Positions 1 through 8,336 of a DNA stretch of 35,067 nucleotides are shown here, piece after piece. The number at the start of each line of letters is the position of its first letter. Position 1 is the stretch's first letter. The position numbers were made by a program, and so were the translations under genes. The notes below the pieces were generated by a model. The model had not been told where the DNA came from. It saw only the letters and a list, made by a program, of their open reading frames with translations, and did not search any database. Source of the DNA: Candidatus Limosilactobacillus intestinigallinarum (GTDB lineage: Bacteria; Bacillota; Bacilli; Lactobacillales; Lactobacillaceae); contig DXAA01000005.1 of NCBI GenBank assembly GCA_019117285.1, forward strand, positions 1 through 35,067. The letters are read 5' to 3'.

Positions 1-362
1 CTCAGGGAGTTCCCGGCGAAGATGACCAGTGGGTACTTCCGGTCCTTAGCACTTTGCGCCTGGTAGAAGGTGTTGTGGAGGAAGTCGATCGCCATCTGGG
101 CGCCCAGGTAGGAGCCCCCGATCCCGATCACCACGAGAACATCGGAGTCGGACTGGATCTTCTTGGCCGCGGCCTTGATCCGGGCGAACTCATCCTTATC
201 GTATTCACTTGGCAGGTGGAGCCAGTCGCGGAAGTCCGCCCCGGCCCCAGTGCCGTTGCGGAGCTCGTCGTCGGCGGCGTTGACCATTGCCTGCATCTCA
301 CCTAGTTCGTTGTCGTTGACAAACTGCTTTAATCCTTGCTTATCTAATGAAACGTGCGCCAT
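1..362 (-). CDS. pgi: Glucose-6-phosphate isomerase, N-terminal part (runs off the window)
   Basis: Phosphoglucose isomerase interconverts glucose-6-phosphate and fructose-6-phosphate in the cytoplasm. Only the first 120 codons are inside the window; the 3' end lies beyond position 1. The protein begins [15 protein letters not shown] and contains [18 protein letters not shown], the conserved glycine-rich sugar-phosphate-binding signature of the SIS-fold Pgi family. The ATG at 360-362 is preceded by an AGAAAGAAG purine run that serves as ribosome binding site. It is followed on its upstream side by the terminator of the sugar transporter, so it should have its own promoter in 363-460, which is AT-rich. 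In a heterofermenter this enzyme would feed fructose and amino-sugar metabolism rather than glycolysis; that role is inferred. Confidence 0.95.
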   Translation of the reverse strand, partial: MAHVSLDKQGLKQFVNDNELGEMQAMVNAADDELRNGTGAGADFRDWLHLPSEYDKDEFARIKAAAKKIQSDSDVLVVIGIGGSYLGAQMAIDFLHNTFYQAQSAKDRKYPLVIFAGNSL

Positions 363-460
363 ATTAAATAACTTCTTTCTGTATCGTTATATTAGCTAAA
401 TTCCAAATACAGTTAAATGATAGCGAATTCACCAGTTAGTTGCAATCAAAATTTCCCGGG

Positions 461-496
461 AAATAAAAATAGTCCAGCACCCATTCACGGATGCTG
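461..496 (-). terminator. Intrinsic terminator of the GlcU-type transporter gene
   Basis: Arms at 475-482 and 489-496 form an 8 bp stem with one G-U pair around a 6 nt loop. On the minus strand the stem is followed by a T-rich tract (ACTATTTTTATTT). It sits 20 nt past the stop codon of the transporter. Confidence 0.8.
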
Positions 497-515
497 AACC
501 ATTTTATTTTCAATA

Positions 516-1376
516 CTAGGCGAAGGTCGTGGCGATACTCCCGATAACAATCAGGACAATCCCCAGGATGGTAAAGCCCATCTCGCGAGCAGTCTTTTGT
601 TCATGCAGGACGAGTACCCCACCGATCGTCGCGATGATGACGTTCATCTGACTGAAGACGAAGGCCGTGGTGATCCCCAGGGCCTTACCAGCAAAGATGT
701 AAGCCAGGGCCGCGATCCCCCAGGAAAGGCCACCGAGGATGTTCAGGTATTGTTCGCGTTGCTTGAATGCACCAATGTTACCCGAAGCGACCGTGTAGAT
801 GACGGAACCCAACAGGATCCCCAGCATCTCAGGCAGGAAGATTCCCAGGGCACTCTGGTCAGCCACGGCTGGCATCTTCGGAAAGGCGGAGTAGATCCAG
901 TAACCGATCGTCGTGCAGAGCAGGAAGATGAAGTCGCTGGTCGTTACCTTCTTGCTGGACGCCCCTTCCGTCACGGAGGTCAACAGGGCCCCCACAACGA
1001 CAACCGCCAGGGCGACGAACCCAATCGTCAGGGCCTTGGCACCACGCCATTCACCAAAGATGATTGCCCCGATGATGGAGTTACCAACCAGCTGGAGGAC
1101 GGTTGAGATCGGCGTAGTCTTGGAAACCCCGATCCGCTTGAAGGAAATGAACTGGCCGACCTGGCCGATCGTCCACAGGGCCCCACAGACAACGGAGAAC
1201 CAGAAGGCCGCCGTGCTGACCGTTGGATGACCGATCACGAAGGCAATCAAACCGATAATGGTGGCCCCGGCACCGATCCCAAACATCTGGTTAACTGCCG
1301 ATCCACCAATCTTCCCGGTAATCAGGGGCATGAATCCCCAACCAAGGGCTGGGATTAATGCAATCAAATAACTCAT
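516..1376 (-). CDS. GRP/GlcU-type sugar uptake permease (DMT superfamily)
   Basis: A 286-residue membrane protein of the glucose/ribose porter family (GlcU, RbsU, RhaT relatives), expected to import a sugar by proton symport without phosphorylation. It begins MSYLIALIPALGWGFMP and has about ten hydrophobic segments with the family's glycine-rich repeats (for example GALWTIGQVGQFISFKRIG), matching the usual length of about 285 residues. I chose the ATG at 1374-1376 because the AGGAGAG ribosome binding site lies within the seven codons of the longer TTG-started frame. The promoter at 1410-1439 overlaps cre-like sites, suggesting catabolite repression. Substrate cannot be read from sequence: glucose, ribose and rhamnose are all possible. 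No clear terminator separates it from the upstream kinase gene, so read-through from the two-component genes is possible. Confidence 0.88.
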   Translation of the reverse strand: MSYLIALIPALGWGFMPLITGKIGGSAVNQMFGIGAGATIIGLIAFVIGHPTVSTAAFWFSVVCGALWTIGQVGQFISFKRIGVSKTTPISTVLQLVGNSIIGAIIFGEWRGAKALTIGFVALAVVVVGALLTSVTEGASSKKVTTSDFIFLLCTTIGYWIYSAFPKMPAVADQSALGIFLPEMLGILLGSVIYTVASGNIGAFKQREQYLNILGGLSWGIAALAYIFAGKALGITTAFVFSQMNVIIATIGGVLVLHEQKTAREMGFTILGIVLIVIGSIATTFA

Positions 1377-1409
1377 AATACAACTCTCTCCTATCAATCA
1401 ATAACAAAT

Positions 1410-1439
1410 ATTACAAGATAGTAATCTAGCACAATGCAA
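1410..1439 (-). promoter_or_regulatory. Promoter of the GlcU-type transporter
   Basis: On the minus strand TTGCAT (1434-1439), an 18 bp spacer and TGTAAT (1410-1415) give a good sigma-A promoter. The -35 box lies inside the cre-like operator at 1435-1460. Confidence 0.6.
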
Positions 1440-1460
1440 ACGTTTACGCAAGCGTTTTCA
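1435..1460. promoter_or_regulatory. Double cre/LacI-type operator
   Basis: Two overlapping 14-mers, TGCAAACGTTTACG (1435-1448) and CGCAAGCGTTTTCA (1447-1460), each centre on CG and match the CcpA cre consensus TGWNANCGNTNWCA at about 12 of 14 positions (the second on the minus strand). They cover the -35 box of the transporter promoter, a position for repression. A dedicated LacI-family repressor is an alternative reader. Confidence 0.6.
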
Positions 1461-1518
1461 GAAAGTTAATGATTGAACAAAGTGGATTGGTTACTTTTAG
1501 ATAGCGGGATGACGGGAT

Positions 1519-3006
1519 TTAATTTTTTTGCTCCCCTTTTGCTTTTCCCGTTGCGTGTGGGGCATGATCCCGGTCCGGGAAGAAGACGGTAAAGGTGGTT
1601 CCCTGGCCGTATTTACTCTCGACGGTCACCTTCCCACCGTGCAGCAGGACCAGTTGGTGAACGATGGCCAGCCCCAGGCCTGACTCACCGTATTTGGTGT
1701 TCATCCGTGAACGATCAGCCTTGTAATAGCGTTCCCAGATGTTGGCCAATTGCTCCTTGGTCATCCCGATCCCGTTGTCGCTGATCTTGAACTGACTACC
1801 GTTGGCAACCTGGCGGCCCTGAATCGTGATCAGGCCGTCCTTGGTAAACTGGATAGCGTTCTGGGTGATGTTAAACATGATCTGGACGAAACGATCGTAG
1901 TCGGCGTAAACGCGTAGTTCGGGAGTGACGTCCAGGACGATTCGATCACCCTGGGCCTGGGCCTTCTTGTTGAGCTGTTCCTGAAGGTTGGCCAGGACCG
2001 CTGCCGCGTCAAAGACCTTGCGCTCCATTGAGATCTGATTGGTCCGGATCTTCTCGTAGTCCAGGTTATCGTTGACCAGACGAATCAACCGCCGGGTCTC
2101 GTTCTGCATCAGGTGAATACTATGTTGTTTGTCTTCTTCTGGAATCACATCGTATTCGAGTCCCTCCAGGATCCCATTGATGGTGGTCAATGGAGTGCGC
2201 ATCTCATGAGCCGCATCTGCCATGAACTGCCGGCGCCGTTCCTCCTGGCGACGAATCTCCTGCTGGGACGCCGCCAGGGACTGAGTCATGGTATTGAAGC
2301 TCTGGGCCAGGTCGGTCACTTCATCCTTGCCTTCCGTGGCCACCTGAACATCATAATTGCCCCGGGCAACCTCATGGGTAGCCTTCTGCAGGCGTTGGAT
2401 CCGTTGGGTGATTGAACGTGCCAGAAAATAACTGACAACCAGGGTCAACAGGGCCGCAATTACAAAGGCCACCAACAGGTTGAGGACAATCTGGTGCATG
2501 TTTTCCTTGATCGTCGAGACCAGGGTGGCAATCGACACTACCGCCACTAGCTTGCCCTTATAAAAATACGGCTTAAGAACTTCGGTCATCTGAGGGGTCG
2601 TGGTATCGGCCACCCGGTGATCAATCTTGGCCATCGTAACTTTGGTACAGAGGACCTGACCATCTTTGAGCTTACGCCACTGACTCTTACTGATGGTCGG
2701 TGCAAAGCCATTGCTGGCGTAGATCTGCTGATGGGTCGTATCGTACATTGCAAAATGAACGTTCTGCCGGGTCAGCAGGTTGGCATTGGTCTGCAGGGAG
2801 TTGGTCGCAAAACCCTCAAAGCTCCTGGTGTTCGGGTCGTAGCGAATCGAATCCTGAACCAGGCTGTCCGAGTAACTCTTCAGCTGGTTCCAGGTGTTGT
2901 GGTAGAGGGTGTTGTTGGTGACCTGGACGAAGGAAACGCTCAGAATCAGCAACAAAATGATGATAATTGTAAAGAAAGTCAGCATCAGCCGATACATTAA
3001 CTTCAT
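1519..3006 (-). CDS. Membrane sensor histidine kinase (HAMP, HisKA, HATPase)
   Basis: A 495-residue sensor kinase, the partner of the response regulator immediately upstream. Membrane helix 1 is at about residues 10-28, an extracytoplasmic sensor region spans about 30-170, helix 2 is at about 172-196, and a HAMP linker follows to about 250. The dimerisation domain has the H-box AAHEMRTPLTTI with phospho-acceptor His267; the ATPase domain has the N-box NITQNAIQFT (Asn383), DNGIGM (410-415) and GESGLGLAIV (440-449). The sensor region is typical of extracellular kinases and its ligand is unknown. The start has its GAGGGAGAA ribosome binding site inside the last codons of the regulator gene, 6 nt away, so the two are translated together. 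The C-terminal tail is polar and lysine-rich. I see no terminator before the downstream transporter gene. Confidence 0.93.
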   Translation of the reverse strand: MKLMYRLMLTFFTIIIILLLILSVSFVQVTNNTLYHNTWNQLKSYSDSLVQDSIRYDPNTRSFEGFATNSLQTNANLLTRQNVHFAMYDTTHQQIYASNGFAPTISKSQWRKLKDGQVLCTKVTMAKIDHRVADTTTPQMTEVLKPYFYKGKLVAVVSIATLVSTIKENMHQIVLNLLVAFVIAALLTLVVSYFLARSITQRIQRLQKATHEVARGNYDVQVATEGKDEVTDLAQSFNTMTQSLAASQQEIRRQEERRRQFMADAAHEMRTPLTTINGILEGLEYDVIPEEDKQHSIHLMQNETRRLIRLVNDNLDYEKIRTNQISMERKVFDAAAVLANLQEQLNKKAQAQGDRIVLDVTPELRVYADYDRFVQIMFNITQNAIQFTKDGLITIQGRQVANGSQFKISDNGIGMTKEQLANIWERYYKADRSRMNTKYGESGLGLAIVHQLVLLHGGKVTVESKYGQGTTFTVFFPDRDHAPHATGKAKGEQKN

Positions 3007-3012
3007 TGGTGG

Positions 3013-3726
3013 CTATTCTCCCTCATCATCGAACTTGTAGCCGACACCCCAGACGGTCTTGATCACCTGGGGACCGATGTCTTCGAGCTTTTGGCGGAGC
3101 TTCTTGATATGGGCATCGACCGTCCGCTCGTCCCCGTAATACTCATAGTCCCAGACCAGCTGAAGGAGCTGGGAGCGGGTGAAGACCTGCCGTGGCTTGG
3201 AGGCCAGGGTCTTCAAAAGGTCAAACTCCTTGGGGGTCAGGTCACTAACCGGTTGGTCGTAGAGGTAGACTTCCCGGGTCTTGGTGTTCATCTTAAAGTG
3301 ATCGGTCTGGACATCAAAGGCATCGGTGGCCTGCTTGTGGGCCTGCCCAAGCTGGTTTAACTGACTTCGCCGGTACAAGGCCTTGATCCGGGCCACCAGG
3401 GTAATTGGACTAAACGGTTTGGTCACGTAGTCATCAGCCCCAATCTCTAACCCGAGGACCTGGTCACTCTCGGTATCCCGGGCCGTTAACATGATCAGGG
3501 GAACCGTTGGTGAGAGCCGGCGAATGTCCGCCGCTACCTGCATCCCGTCCTTCTTTGGCAGGTTCAGGTCCAGGAGAATGATATCCCACTTGTCCGGATT
3601 ATCGGCAAACTTCTCCTCACCTGCCACCCCATCATAGGCAAACTCATACTGCCACTGATTCTTCTTGAAGAACATCGCCATCATCTCGCAGACAGAATGG
3701 TTGTCCTCAATCATCAGGATGTTCAT
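3013..3726 (-). CDS. OmpR/PhoB-family response regulator
   Basis: A 237-residue DNA-binding response regulator, phosphorylated by the kinase encoded directly downstream. The receiver domain (about 1-120) has the acidic pair Glu7/Asp8, phospho-acceptor Asp53 in LLDLNLP, Thr81 and Lys103 in DDYVTKPF. The C-terminal winged helix (about 140-235) carries the family signature LTPKEFDLLKTLASKPRQVF and ends in the usual VWGVGYKF motif. The ATG at 3724-3726 follows an AAGGAAG ribosome binding site. The regulon cannot be deduced here; the neighbouring transporter (downstream) and alcohol dehydrogenase (divergent) are only positional candidates. Confidence 0.95.
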   Translation of the reverse strand: MNILMIEDNHSVCEMMAMFFKKNQWQYEFAYDGVAGEEKFADNPDKWDIILLDLNLPKKDGMQVAADIRRLSPTVPLIMLTARDTESDQVLGLEIGADDYVTKPFSPITLVARIKALYRRSQLNQLGQAHKQATDAFDVQTDHFKMNTKTREVYLYDQPVSDLTPKEFDLLKTLASKPRQVFTRSQLLQLVWDYEYYGDERTVDAHIKKLRQKLEDIGPQVIKTVWGVGYKFDDEGE

Positions 3727-3878
3727 AAGTCACACTTCCTTAAAGTAAATTCTTAATTAGCCATTTTTTCTTAGTGTAACATTCATCCCCGACTGACGCC
3801 CGTGATCAGCCCGAGAAGTCATCATTAATTCATATTTACCTATTCGGTTATGGCATGTTCGTTCATTAACTTTAAGTA

Positions 3879-3908
3879 TTACCATTTTGTGGGCTAACCG
3901 TTTATAAT
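3879..3908 (+). promoter_or_regulatory. Probable promoter of the alcohol dehydrogenase gene
   Basis: TTACCA (3879-3884), an 18 bp spacer and a perfect TATAAT (3903-3908) lie 33 nt upstream of the start codon. The -10 box is convincing and the -35 box is a 4 of 6 match. Confidence 0.55.
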
Positions 3909-3941
3909 GAAAGTGTTTACAGAGAAAGGAGACGGATTTTT

Positions 3942-4985
3942 ATGAAATCTGCTGTATTTGCTAAAACGGGTCAGATGAAGCTGATCGACATTGATAAGCC
4001 AACCATCCAGGCTCCTGACGATGTCATCATCAAGGTGGTGCGGACCTGCGTCTGTGGTTCCGACCTCTGGAACTTCCGGGGAATCAACCCGGTTGAGGCT
4101 AATGCCGAGAACTCCGGCCATGAAGCGATTGGGATCGTTGAGGAGGTCGGTGACGCCATCACCACCGTCAAGCCGGGCGACTTTGTCATCGCTCCATTCA
4201 CCCATGGCTGCGGCCACTGCGCTGCCTGCCGGGCCGGCTTTGACGGTTCCTGCCAGAGCCACGATGACAACTTCAGTAACGGTGTTCAGGCCGAATACAT
4301 CCGCTTCGCCCACGGTCAATGGGCCCTGGTCAAGATCCCAGGTAAGCCAAGCGACTACAGCGAGGGCATGCTCAAATCCCTGTTGACCCTGGCTGACGTA
4401 ATGGCCACTGGCTACCACGCTGCCCGGGTGGCTAACGTCGGTGCCGGTGATACCGTCGTCGTCATGGGTGACGGTGCGGTTGGTCTTTGTGCCATCATTG
4501 CCGCCAAGATGCGTGGTGCTAAGCGGATCATCTCCACGAGTCGTCACGAAGATCGGCTGGCCCTTGCCAAGGAATTTGGGGCAACCGACAACGTTGCTGA
4601 CCGTGGTGACGACGCCGTCAAGAAGATCATGGAACTCACCAACGGTACCGGTGCCGATGCGGTGCTTGAATGCGTGGGGACCGAGCAGTCAACCGACACG
4701 GCCATGAAGGTTGGTCGTCCTGGCGCTATCATCGGCCGGGTTGGTCTTCCCCACACCCCTAAGCAAGACATGACCACCCCATTCTACAAGAACACGATCG
4801 TTGCCGGTGGCCCTGCCTCCGTCACTACCTATGACAAGGCCGTCCTGCTCAAGGCCGTCCTCGACGGTGAAATCAACCCTGGTAAGGTCTTCACCAAGAG
4901 TTTCAGCCTCGACGACATCGATGCCGCCTACAAGGGCATGGATGAACGGCAGGTTATCAAGTCTTACGTGATCGTTAACGACTAA
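3942..4985 (+). CDS. Zinc-dependent medium-chain alcohol dehydrogenase
   Basis: A 347-residue cytoplasmic NAD(P)-dependent oxidoreductase of the medium-chain dehydrogenase superfamily, interconverting an alcohol and its aldehyde or ketone. Catalytic zinc ligands are visible as Cys38, His60/Glu61 and the region around Asp151; the structural zinc lobe has Cys90, Cys93, Cys96 and Cys104. The Rossmann loop is GDGAVG (176-181), followed by the dehydrogenase pattern RIISTSRHEDRL; the Ser/Arg/His after the second strand would allow NADP binding, but this is a guess. An AAAGGAG ribosome binding site precedes the ATG by about 10 nt. It is a single-gene unit with its own promoter and terminator. The codon use is strongly biased toward C-ending codons, consistent with high expression. 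The substrate is unknown. Confidence 0.93.
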   Translation: MKSAVFAKTGQMKLIDIDKPTIQAPDDVIIKVVRTCVCGSDLWNFRGINPVEANAENSGHEAIGIVEEVGDAITTVKPGDFVIAPFTHGCGHCAACRAGFDGSCQSHDDNFSNGVQAEYIRFAHGQWALVKIPGKPSDYSEGMLKSLLTLADVMATGYHAARVANVGAGDTVVVMGDGAVGLCAIIAAKMRGAKRIISTSRHEDRLALAKEFGATDNVADRGDDAVKKIMELTNGTGADAVLECVGTEQSTDTAMKVGRPGAIIGRVGLPHTPKQDMTTPFYKNTIVAGGPASVTTYDKAVLLKAVLDGEINPGKVFTKSFSLDDIDAAYKGMDERQVIKSYVIVND

Positions 4986-4997
4986 TACTCTTACTCT

Positions 4998-5024
4998 GGG
5001 ATGTCTTACGGGCATCCCTTTTTT
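4998..5024 (+). terminator. Terminator of the alcohol dehydrogenase gene
   Basis: GGGATG (4998-5003) pairs with CATCCC (5013-5018) and is followed by TTTTTT, 12 nt after the stop codon. Confidence 0.85.
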
Positions 5025-5031
5025 ATACTCA

Positions 5032-5068
5032 AAAGACGCTCCCCACAATTGATATGGAGAGCGTCTTT
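5032..5068 (-). terminator. Terminator of the EIIA-tagged permease gene
   Basis: A 9 bp perfect stem (5032-5040 with 5060-5068) around a 19 nt loop; on the minus strand it ends in GTCTTTTGAG. It may also act as backup for the plus-strand dehydrogenase transcript. Confidence 0.75.
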
Positions 5069-5085
5069 ACTTTGTAATGGATTAG

Positions 5086-7053
5086 TTAGGCCGGATCCGG
5101 CGTCAGTGAATTGTCCACTGTGGTAGAATCGTCGGCCGGAGTCGACGCAATCTGCAGGCTCAGGACATCGTCACCCGCCTGAACAGCGGTACCGGCGGCC
5201 TTGGTCATGGTGATGTTTTCAAACTGCTTGGCATTGGTAACCGTCACGATGACCGTGTCATCCAGGCCGGCCTTCTTGATGGTCGGGTCCCAGAATTCCA
5301 AAATCTCCTGACCCTGTTTGACCCGTTGCCCCTGCTCAACGTAGGAAATAAAACCGGTTCCCTTCAGCTTGACCGTCCCGATCCCGATGTGGATCAGGAG
5401 GGCAATCCCGTTATCATCAACCAGACCAACTGCGTGCCGAGTGGTGAAGACCTGCTTGACAGTGGCATCAAACGGGGCCCGGACCCGCCCGTCACTTGGC
5501 TTGACGGCAAAGCCCTGACCAGCCAAGCCCTTGGAGAAGGTGTCATCGTTAACCTGATCCAGGCTGGTCAGTTGCCCACTGATCGGCGTGGCGATGTTGA
5601 CGGTCTTGGCGGACTGGTCACTGGCGGATTGCTTCTTGCCCCAGGTCTTCTCCAGCTCAGCGACGATCTCGGCGTGCTTGGCCTCACTCAGGATCACCTT
5701 CTTGGCGAAGACAATGATAGCAATCACAAGCAGGACGGCCGGCACGGCAAACATCAGCAGCTTGAAGTTAGTTTTACCAGCGGCCGTGATGGAGGAAGCC
5801 GTGGCCCCTGTCGTCATTCCGGCGACGATGGCGACCTGACCAACCACCCCGTTGGCCACGGCACCACCAAATTTATCCAACAGTGGCCGGACAGACAGGG
5901 CCAGAGATTCGTCCCGGTGACCGAGCTTCAACTGGCCATATTCTACGGAGTCCGTGATGACCATCAGGACGATCAGGAAGACCATCGGTTGGGGAAAACC
6001 AAACAGTGAGGCTGCCGCCAGCACGAGGCCTAGATTATCCCCGGCAAAGGCGAAGAGGACGATCCCACCCAGCATGCAGCACAGCAGGGTGGTGAACAGG
6101 GCCTTCCGGCTGAGGTGCTTGGAGAAGAACGGGAACAGCGAGGTGGCAATAATTCCCAGGAAGACGTTGATCGTCGAGAAGATGGAGAAGGCTTTCGGCC
6201 GTCCCATGATGTAGGTGAAGTAGTAGACCTCCAGGGAGTTAACAATGTTGATGCCGACGCAGTAGAAGAGGTAGGCGCAGGCCACCCACATCAGCTGGTC
6301 GTTCCCGGAGAGGGCCTTGAAGATGCCCACCAGGCCGACGGTGTCCTTCTTGTTCTTCCGGATATCGGAGTTGACCTCGCGGGTGAAGATTCCGACACCC
6401 CAGGCGGAGATCAGGGCCAGGAAACAGATGATCAGGGCAAACATGAACCAACCACGGTCATCCCCGGTGCTGGTCTTGGTGGCAGAGAAGTAGATGACGG
6501 CCGGCATGACCACGATCCCGACCAGGCCCCCACCGATGGTTGAGCCAACCCGGGCGAAGGTTGCGGTCTTCTCCCGCTCCCGGGAGTCCGTCGTCAGCGA
6601 TGGTAACATGGACCAGAAGCCGACGTCCTTGAAGGAGTAGAAGATGTCCATCGTGATGTAGAGGACGGCAAACAGGACCAGGTAGGCCACCGCACTCTTC
6701 TTGTAGAGGCCTCCCATATTGGTGAATAGCAACAGCAGGATGACGGATGAGACCGTCCCACCGACAACCACCCACGGGCGGAAGTGGCCCCAGCGGGTCT
6801 TGGTCCGGTCGATCGCGTTCCCGATGAACGGGTCGATGAACAGTTCCACAAAGCGCAGGAGCATGATGATCAGCGTGACCATACTGATCATCTTGTTATC
6901 CAGTGCTTTGTTACCAGTATCAAATAAGTGTGACGTGATGAACATAATCAGGTAGCCACACAGCAGGCCATAGAAGGAGTCATTCCCAAAGGCCCCAAAA
7001 CTATAGGCAAGCCGCTGGCCCATGGTCATCTTGGACTTTCCCTTAGTGTTCAT
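5086..7053 (-). CDS. LacS-type GPH family galactoside permease with C-terminal PTS EIIA domain
   Basis: A 655-residue glycoside-pentoside-hexuronide:cation symporter that should take up a galactoside (lactose, melibiose or raffinose) with protons or by exchange. The membrane part (about 10-455) has twelve hydrophobic segments and the GPH signature around DRTKTRWGHFRPW. A hydrophilic EIIA-Glc-like domain (about 495-640) follows, with His540 (TTRHAVGL) and His555 (ALLIHIGIG), 15 residues apart like His537 and His552 of Streptococcus thermophilus LacS. In that relative, HPr phosphorylates the second histidine to tune transport. The ATG at 7051-7053 is chosen because GAGGGAAAG lies just before it; the longer frame has no ribosome binding site. 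A divergent AraC-type gene and a 16 bp palindromic operator suggest substrate induction and repression. No galactosidase gene is adjacent. Confidence 0.92.
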   Translation of the reverse strand: MNTKGKSKMTMGQRLAYSFGAFGNDSFYGLLCGYLIMFITSHLFDTGNKALDNKMISMVTLIIMLLRFVELFIDPFIGNAIDRTKTRWGHFRPWVVVGGTVSSVILLLLFTNMGGLYKKSAVAYLVLFAVLYITMDIFYSFKDVGFWSMLPSLTTDSREREKTATFARVGSTIGGGLVGIVVMPAVIYFSATKTSTGDDRGWFMFALIICFLALISAWGVGIFTREVNSDIRKNKKDTVGLVGIFKALSGNDQLMWVACAYLFYCVGINIVNSLEVYYFTYIMGRPKAFSIFSTINVFLGIIATSLFPFFSKHLSRKALFTTLLCCMLGGIVLFAFAGDNLGLVLAAASLFGFPQPMVFLIVLMVITDSVEYGQLKLGHRDESLALSVRPLLDKFGGAVANGVVGQVAIVAGMTTGATASSITAAGKTNFKLLMFAVPAVLLVIAIIVFAKKVILSEAKHAEIVAELEKTWGKKQSASDQSAKTVNIATPISGQLTSLDQVNDDTFSKGLAGQGFAVKPSDGRVRAPFDATVKQVFTTRHAVGLVDDNGIALLIHIGIGTVKLKGTGFISYVEQGQRVKQGQEILEFWDPTIKKAGLDDTVIVTVTNAKQFENITMTKAAGTAVQAGDDVLSLQIASTPADDSTTVDNSLTPDPA

Positions 7054-7078
7054 ATTCTTTCCCTCTTTCATATGTTTT

Positions 7079-7092
7079 CGCAAGCGTTTTCT
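7079..7092. promoter_or_regulatory. cre-like site downstream of the permease promoter
   Basis: CGCAAGCGTTTTC (7079-7091) is identical over 13 nt to part of the operator at 1447-1459 and matches the cre consensus well. It lies between the putative transcription start and the start codon of the permease, a road-block position for CcpA. Confidence 0.55.
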
Positions 7093-7116
7093 GTATTCGC
7101 TTTCAATTCGTGGATT

Positions 7117-7145
7117 ATTATATTTGTTAAACGTTTAACATGCCA
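7117..7145 (-). promoter_or_regulatory. Promoter and 16 bp palindromic operator of the permease gene
   Basis: A perfect TATAAT (minus strand, 7117-7122) has a weak -35 (TGGCAT, 7140-7145) at 17 bp. The spacer is filled by TGTTAAACGTTTAACA (7125-7140), a perfect 16 bp palindrome centred on CG, which is the form of a LacI/GalR-family operator. The half-site spacing is one base pair wider than a cre, so a dedicated repressor is more likely than CcpA. Confidence 0.6.
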
Positions 7146-7189
7146 TGGCTACTTTTACCGGTTTGATGCCTGAATGATCACTAAACAAA

Positions 7190-7219
7190 TTGACATGGGA
7201 CAACGCGGTATCCTATGAT
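7190..7219 (+). promoter_or_regulatory. Promoter of the AraC-type regulator gene
   Basis: A perfect TTGACA (7190-7195), an 18 bp spacer and TATGAT (7214-7219). It leaves an untranslated leader of roughly 75 nt. Confidence 0.65.
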
Positions 7220-7302
7220 AATAGTGATGTTTAACTAAAAGCTGAAAACATATATCTATGCAACTGGGAAAAATCGTCAAATAATTTTACGAGGTGAGTA
7301 AC

Positions 7303-8136
7303 ATGGATGGTGAATACAAAAGCCTAACCTGGAAGAGTCTGGAGAGTAGCATCCTGTTCATCGGCCAGGATAACTGTCCGCCCAACTACTTCTACCGGGG
7401 AAACAACGTCCGGCAGAACTACGTCATCCACTACATTCAAGACGGCAAGGGAACCTTCTCCTCCGCCAACCACAACACGGTAACCCTGAAGAAGGGCGAC
7501 GTCTTCATCCTCCCCAAGGGCGTCCCCTGTTTCTACCAGGCCGACGGGACCGACCCCTGGAAATACTTCTGGATTGGCCTGTCGGGAACCAAGGTAAAGA
7601 CCATGCTGGATGGATCGTTGCTGGCGAAGAATCGCTACCTGCGTCAGGTTCAAGATAGCCAGTTTTACGCCAGTCTGAGCAAGCTCTTCGACGCCCTGCG
7701 CCTACCGAGCTCATTTGCCAACGACATCCTGGTCGAGGCCCTCACCTACCAGATGTTCTACCACCTGGTGACGGAATACCCCAATAAGGAGACCAAGGCG
7801 GCCACCGATTCGGCCAACCAACTCAAGCTCGCTATCTACTACCTCCAGGAAAACTACCGCAACAATCACTGTAATGTGACCGACCTCTGTCATCACCTCA
7901 ACCTCTCCCGAAGCTATCTCTACACCCTCTTCAAGAAGAACCTCAACGTCTCGCCGCAGAAGTACCTCACCCAGCTCCGCATGGAGGATGCCCAGCAACT
8001 GCTGGAGAACTCCAATGACCCGGTCAAGTCGATTGCTCGCCACGTCGGCTACAAGGACGAATTCACCTTCTCGAAGGCCTTCAAGCACTGGAGCGGGATG
8101 AGTCCTAAAATCTATCGCCAGAACGTCTATCATTAG
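7303..8136 (+). CDS. AraC/XylS-family transcriptional regulator (MsmR/RafR-like)
   Basis: A 277-residue regulator with an N-terminal cupin-like sugar-sensing domain (about 20-150, including KKGDVFILPKGVPCFYQ and DPWKYFWIGLSG) and a C-terminal pair of helix-turn-helix motifs (about 175-275, with NLSRSYLYTLFKKN and the family signature VGYKDEFTFSKAFKHWSGMSP). This architecture is that of activators of alpha-galactoside and multiple-sugar uptake genes in lactic acid bacteria. I place the start at ATG 7303-7305 because GAGGTGAG lies 6 nt upstream; a GTG nine bases earlier overlaps that site. It is divergent from the permease and probably controls it, an inference from position. Confidence 0.92.
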   Translation: MDGEYKSLTWKSLESSILFIGQDNCPPNYFYRGNNVRQNYVIHYIQDGKGTFSSANHNTVTLKKGDVFILPKGVPCFYQADGTDPWKYFWIGLSGTKVKTMLDGSLLAKNRYLRQVQDSQFYASLSKLFDALRLPSSFANDILVEALTYQMFYHLVTEYPNKETKAATDSANQLKLAIYYLQENYRNNHCNVTDLCHHLNLSRSYLYTLFKKNLNVSPQKYLTQLRMEDAQQLLENSNDPVKSIARHVGYKDEFTFSKAFKHWSGMSPKIYRQNVYH

Positions 8137-8153
8137 GCGATCACCTGTCAAAT

Positions 8154-8200
8154 AAAAAGAGAGTAGTCAGGCCTTTTCGTCCGGCTACTCTCTTTTTATT
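8154..8200 (+). terminator. Strong terminator after the AraC-type gene
   Basis: A 13 bp perfect stem (8154-8166 with 8185-8197) whose downstream arm ends in TTTTT; the A-rich upstream arm makes it usable from both strands. Confidence 0.9.
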
Positions 8201-8291
8201 TCTAGGGTCATTTTGCATTTTGGCTACGCTTTGGCTACAAAAAAGAACTTTTCCCATATTTAGCCAGGATTGTTAACTCGTTTTGATAGCC

Positions 8292-8329
8292 AAAAAGCCC
8301 CCACACCAGTATTTCCCGGCGTGAGGGCT
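8292..8329 (-). terminator. Terminator of the tmRNA gene
   Basis: On the minus strand AGCCCTCACGCC pairs with GGTGTGGGGGCT (12 bp with two G-U pairs, 10 nt loop) and is followed by TTTT. It begins just 8 nt after the mature tmRNA 3' end. Confidence 0.85.
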
Positions 8330-8336
8330 TTCATTA

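Noticed and set aside
8200-8291. Remnant coding sequence of a phage integrase beside the tmRNA gene
   Set aside because: The frames are interrupted within about 25 codons and no integrase motif is readable; only the short direct repeat is kept as a weak finding.
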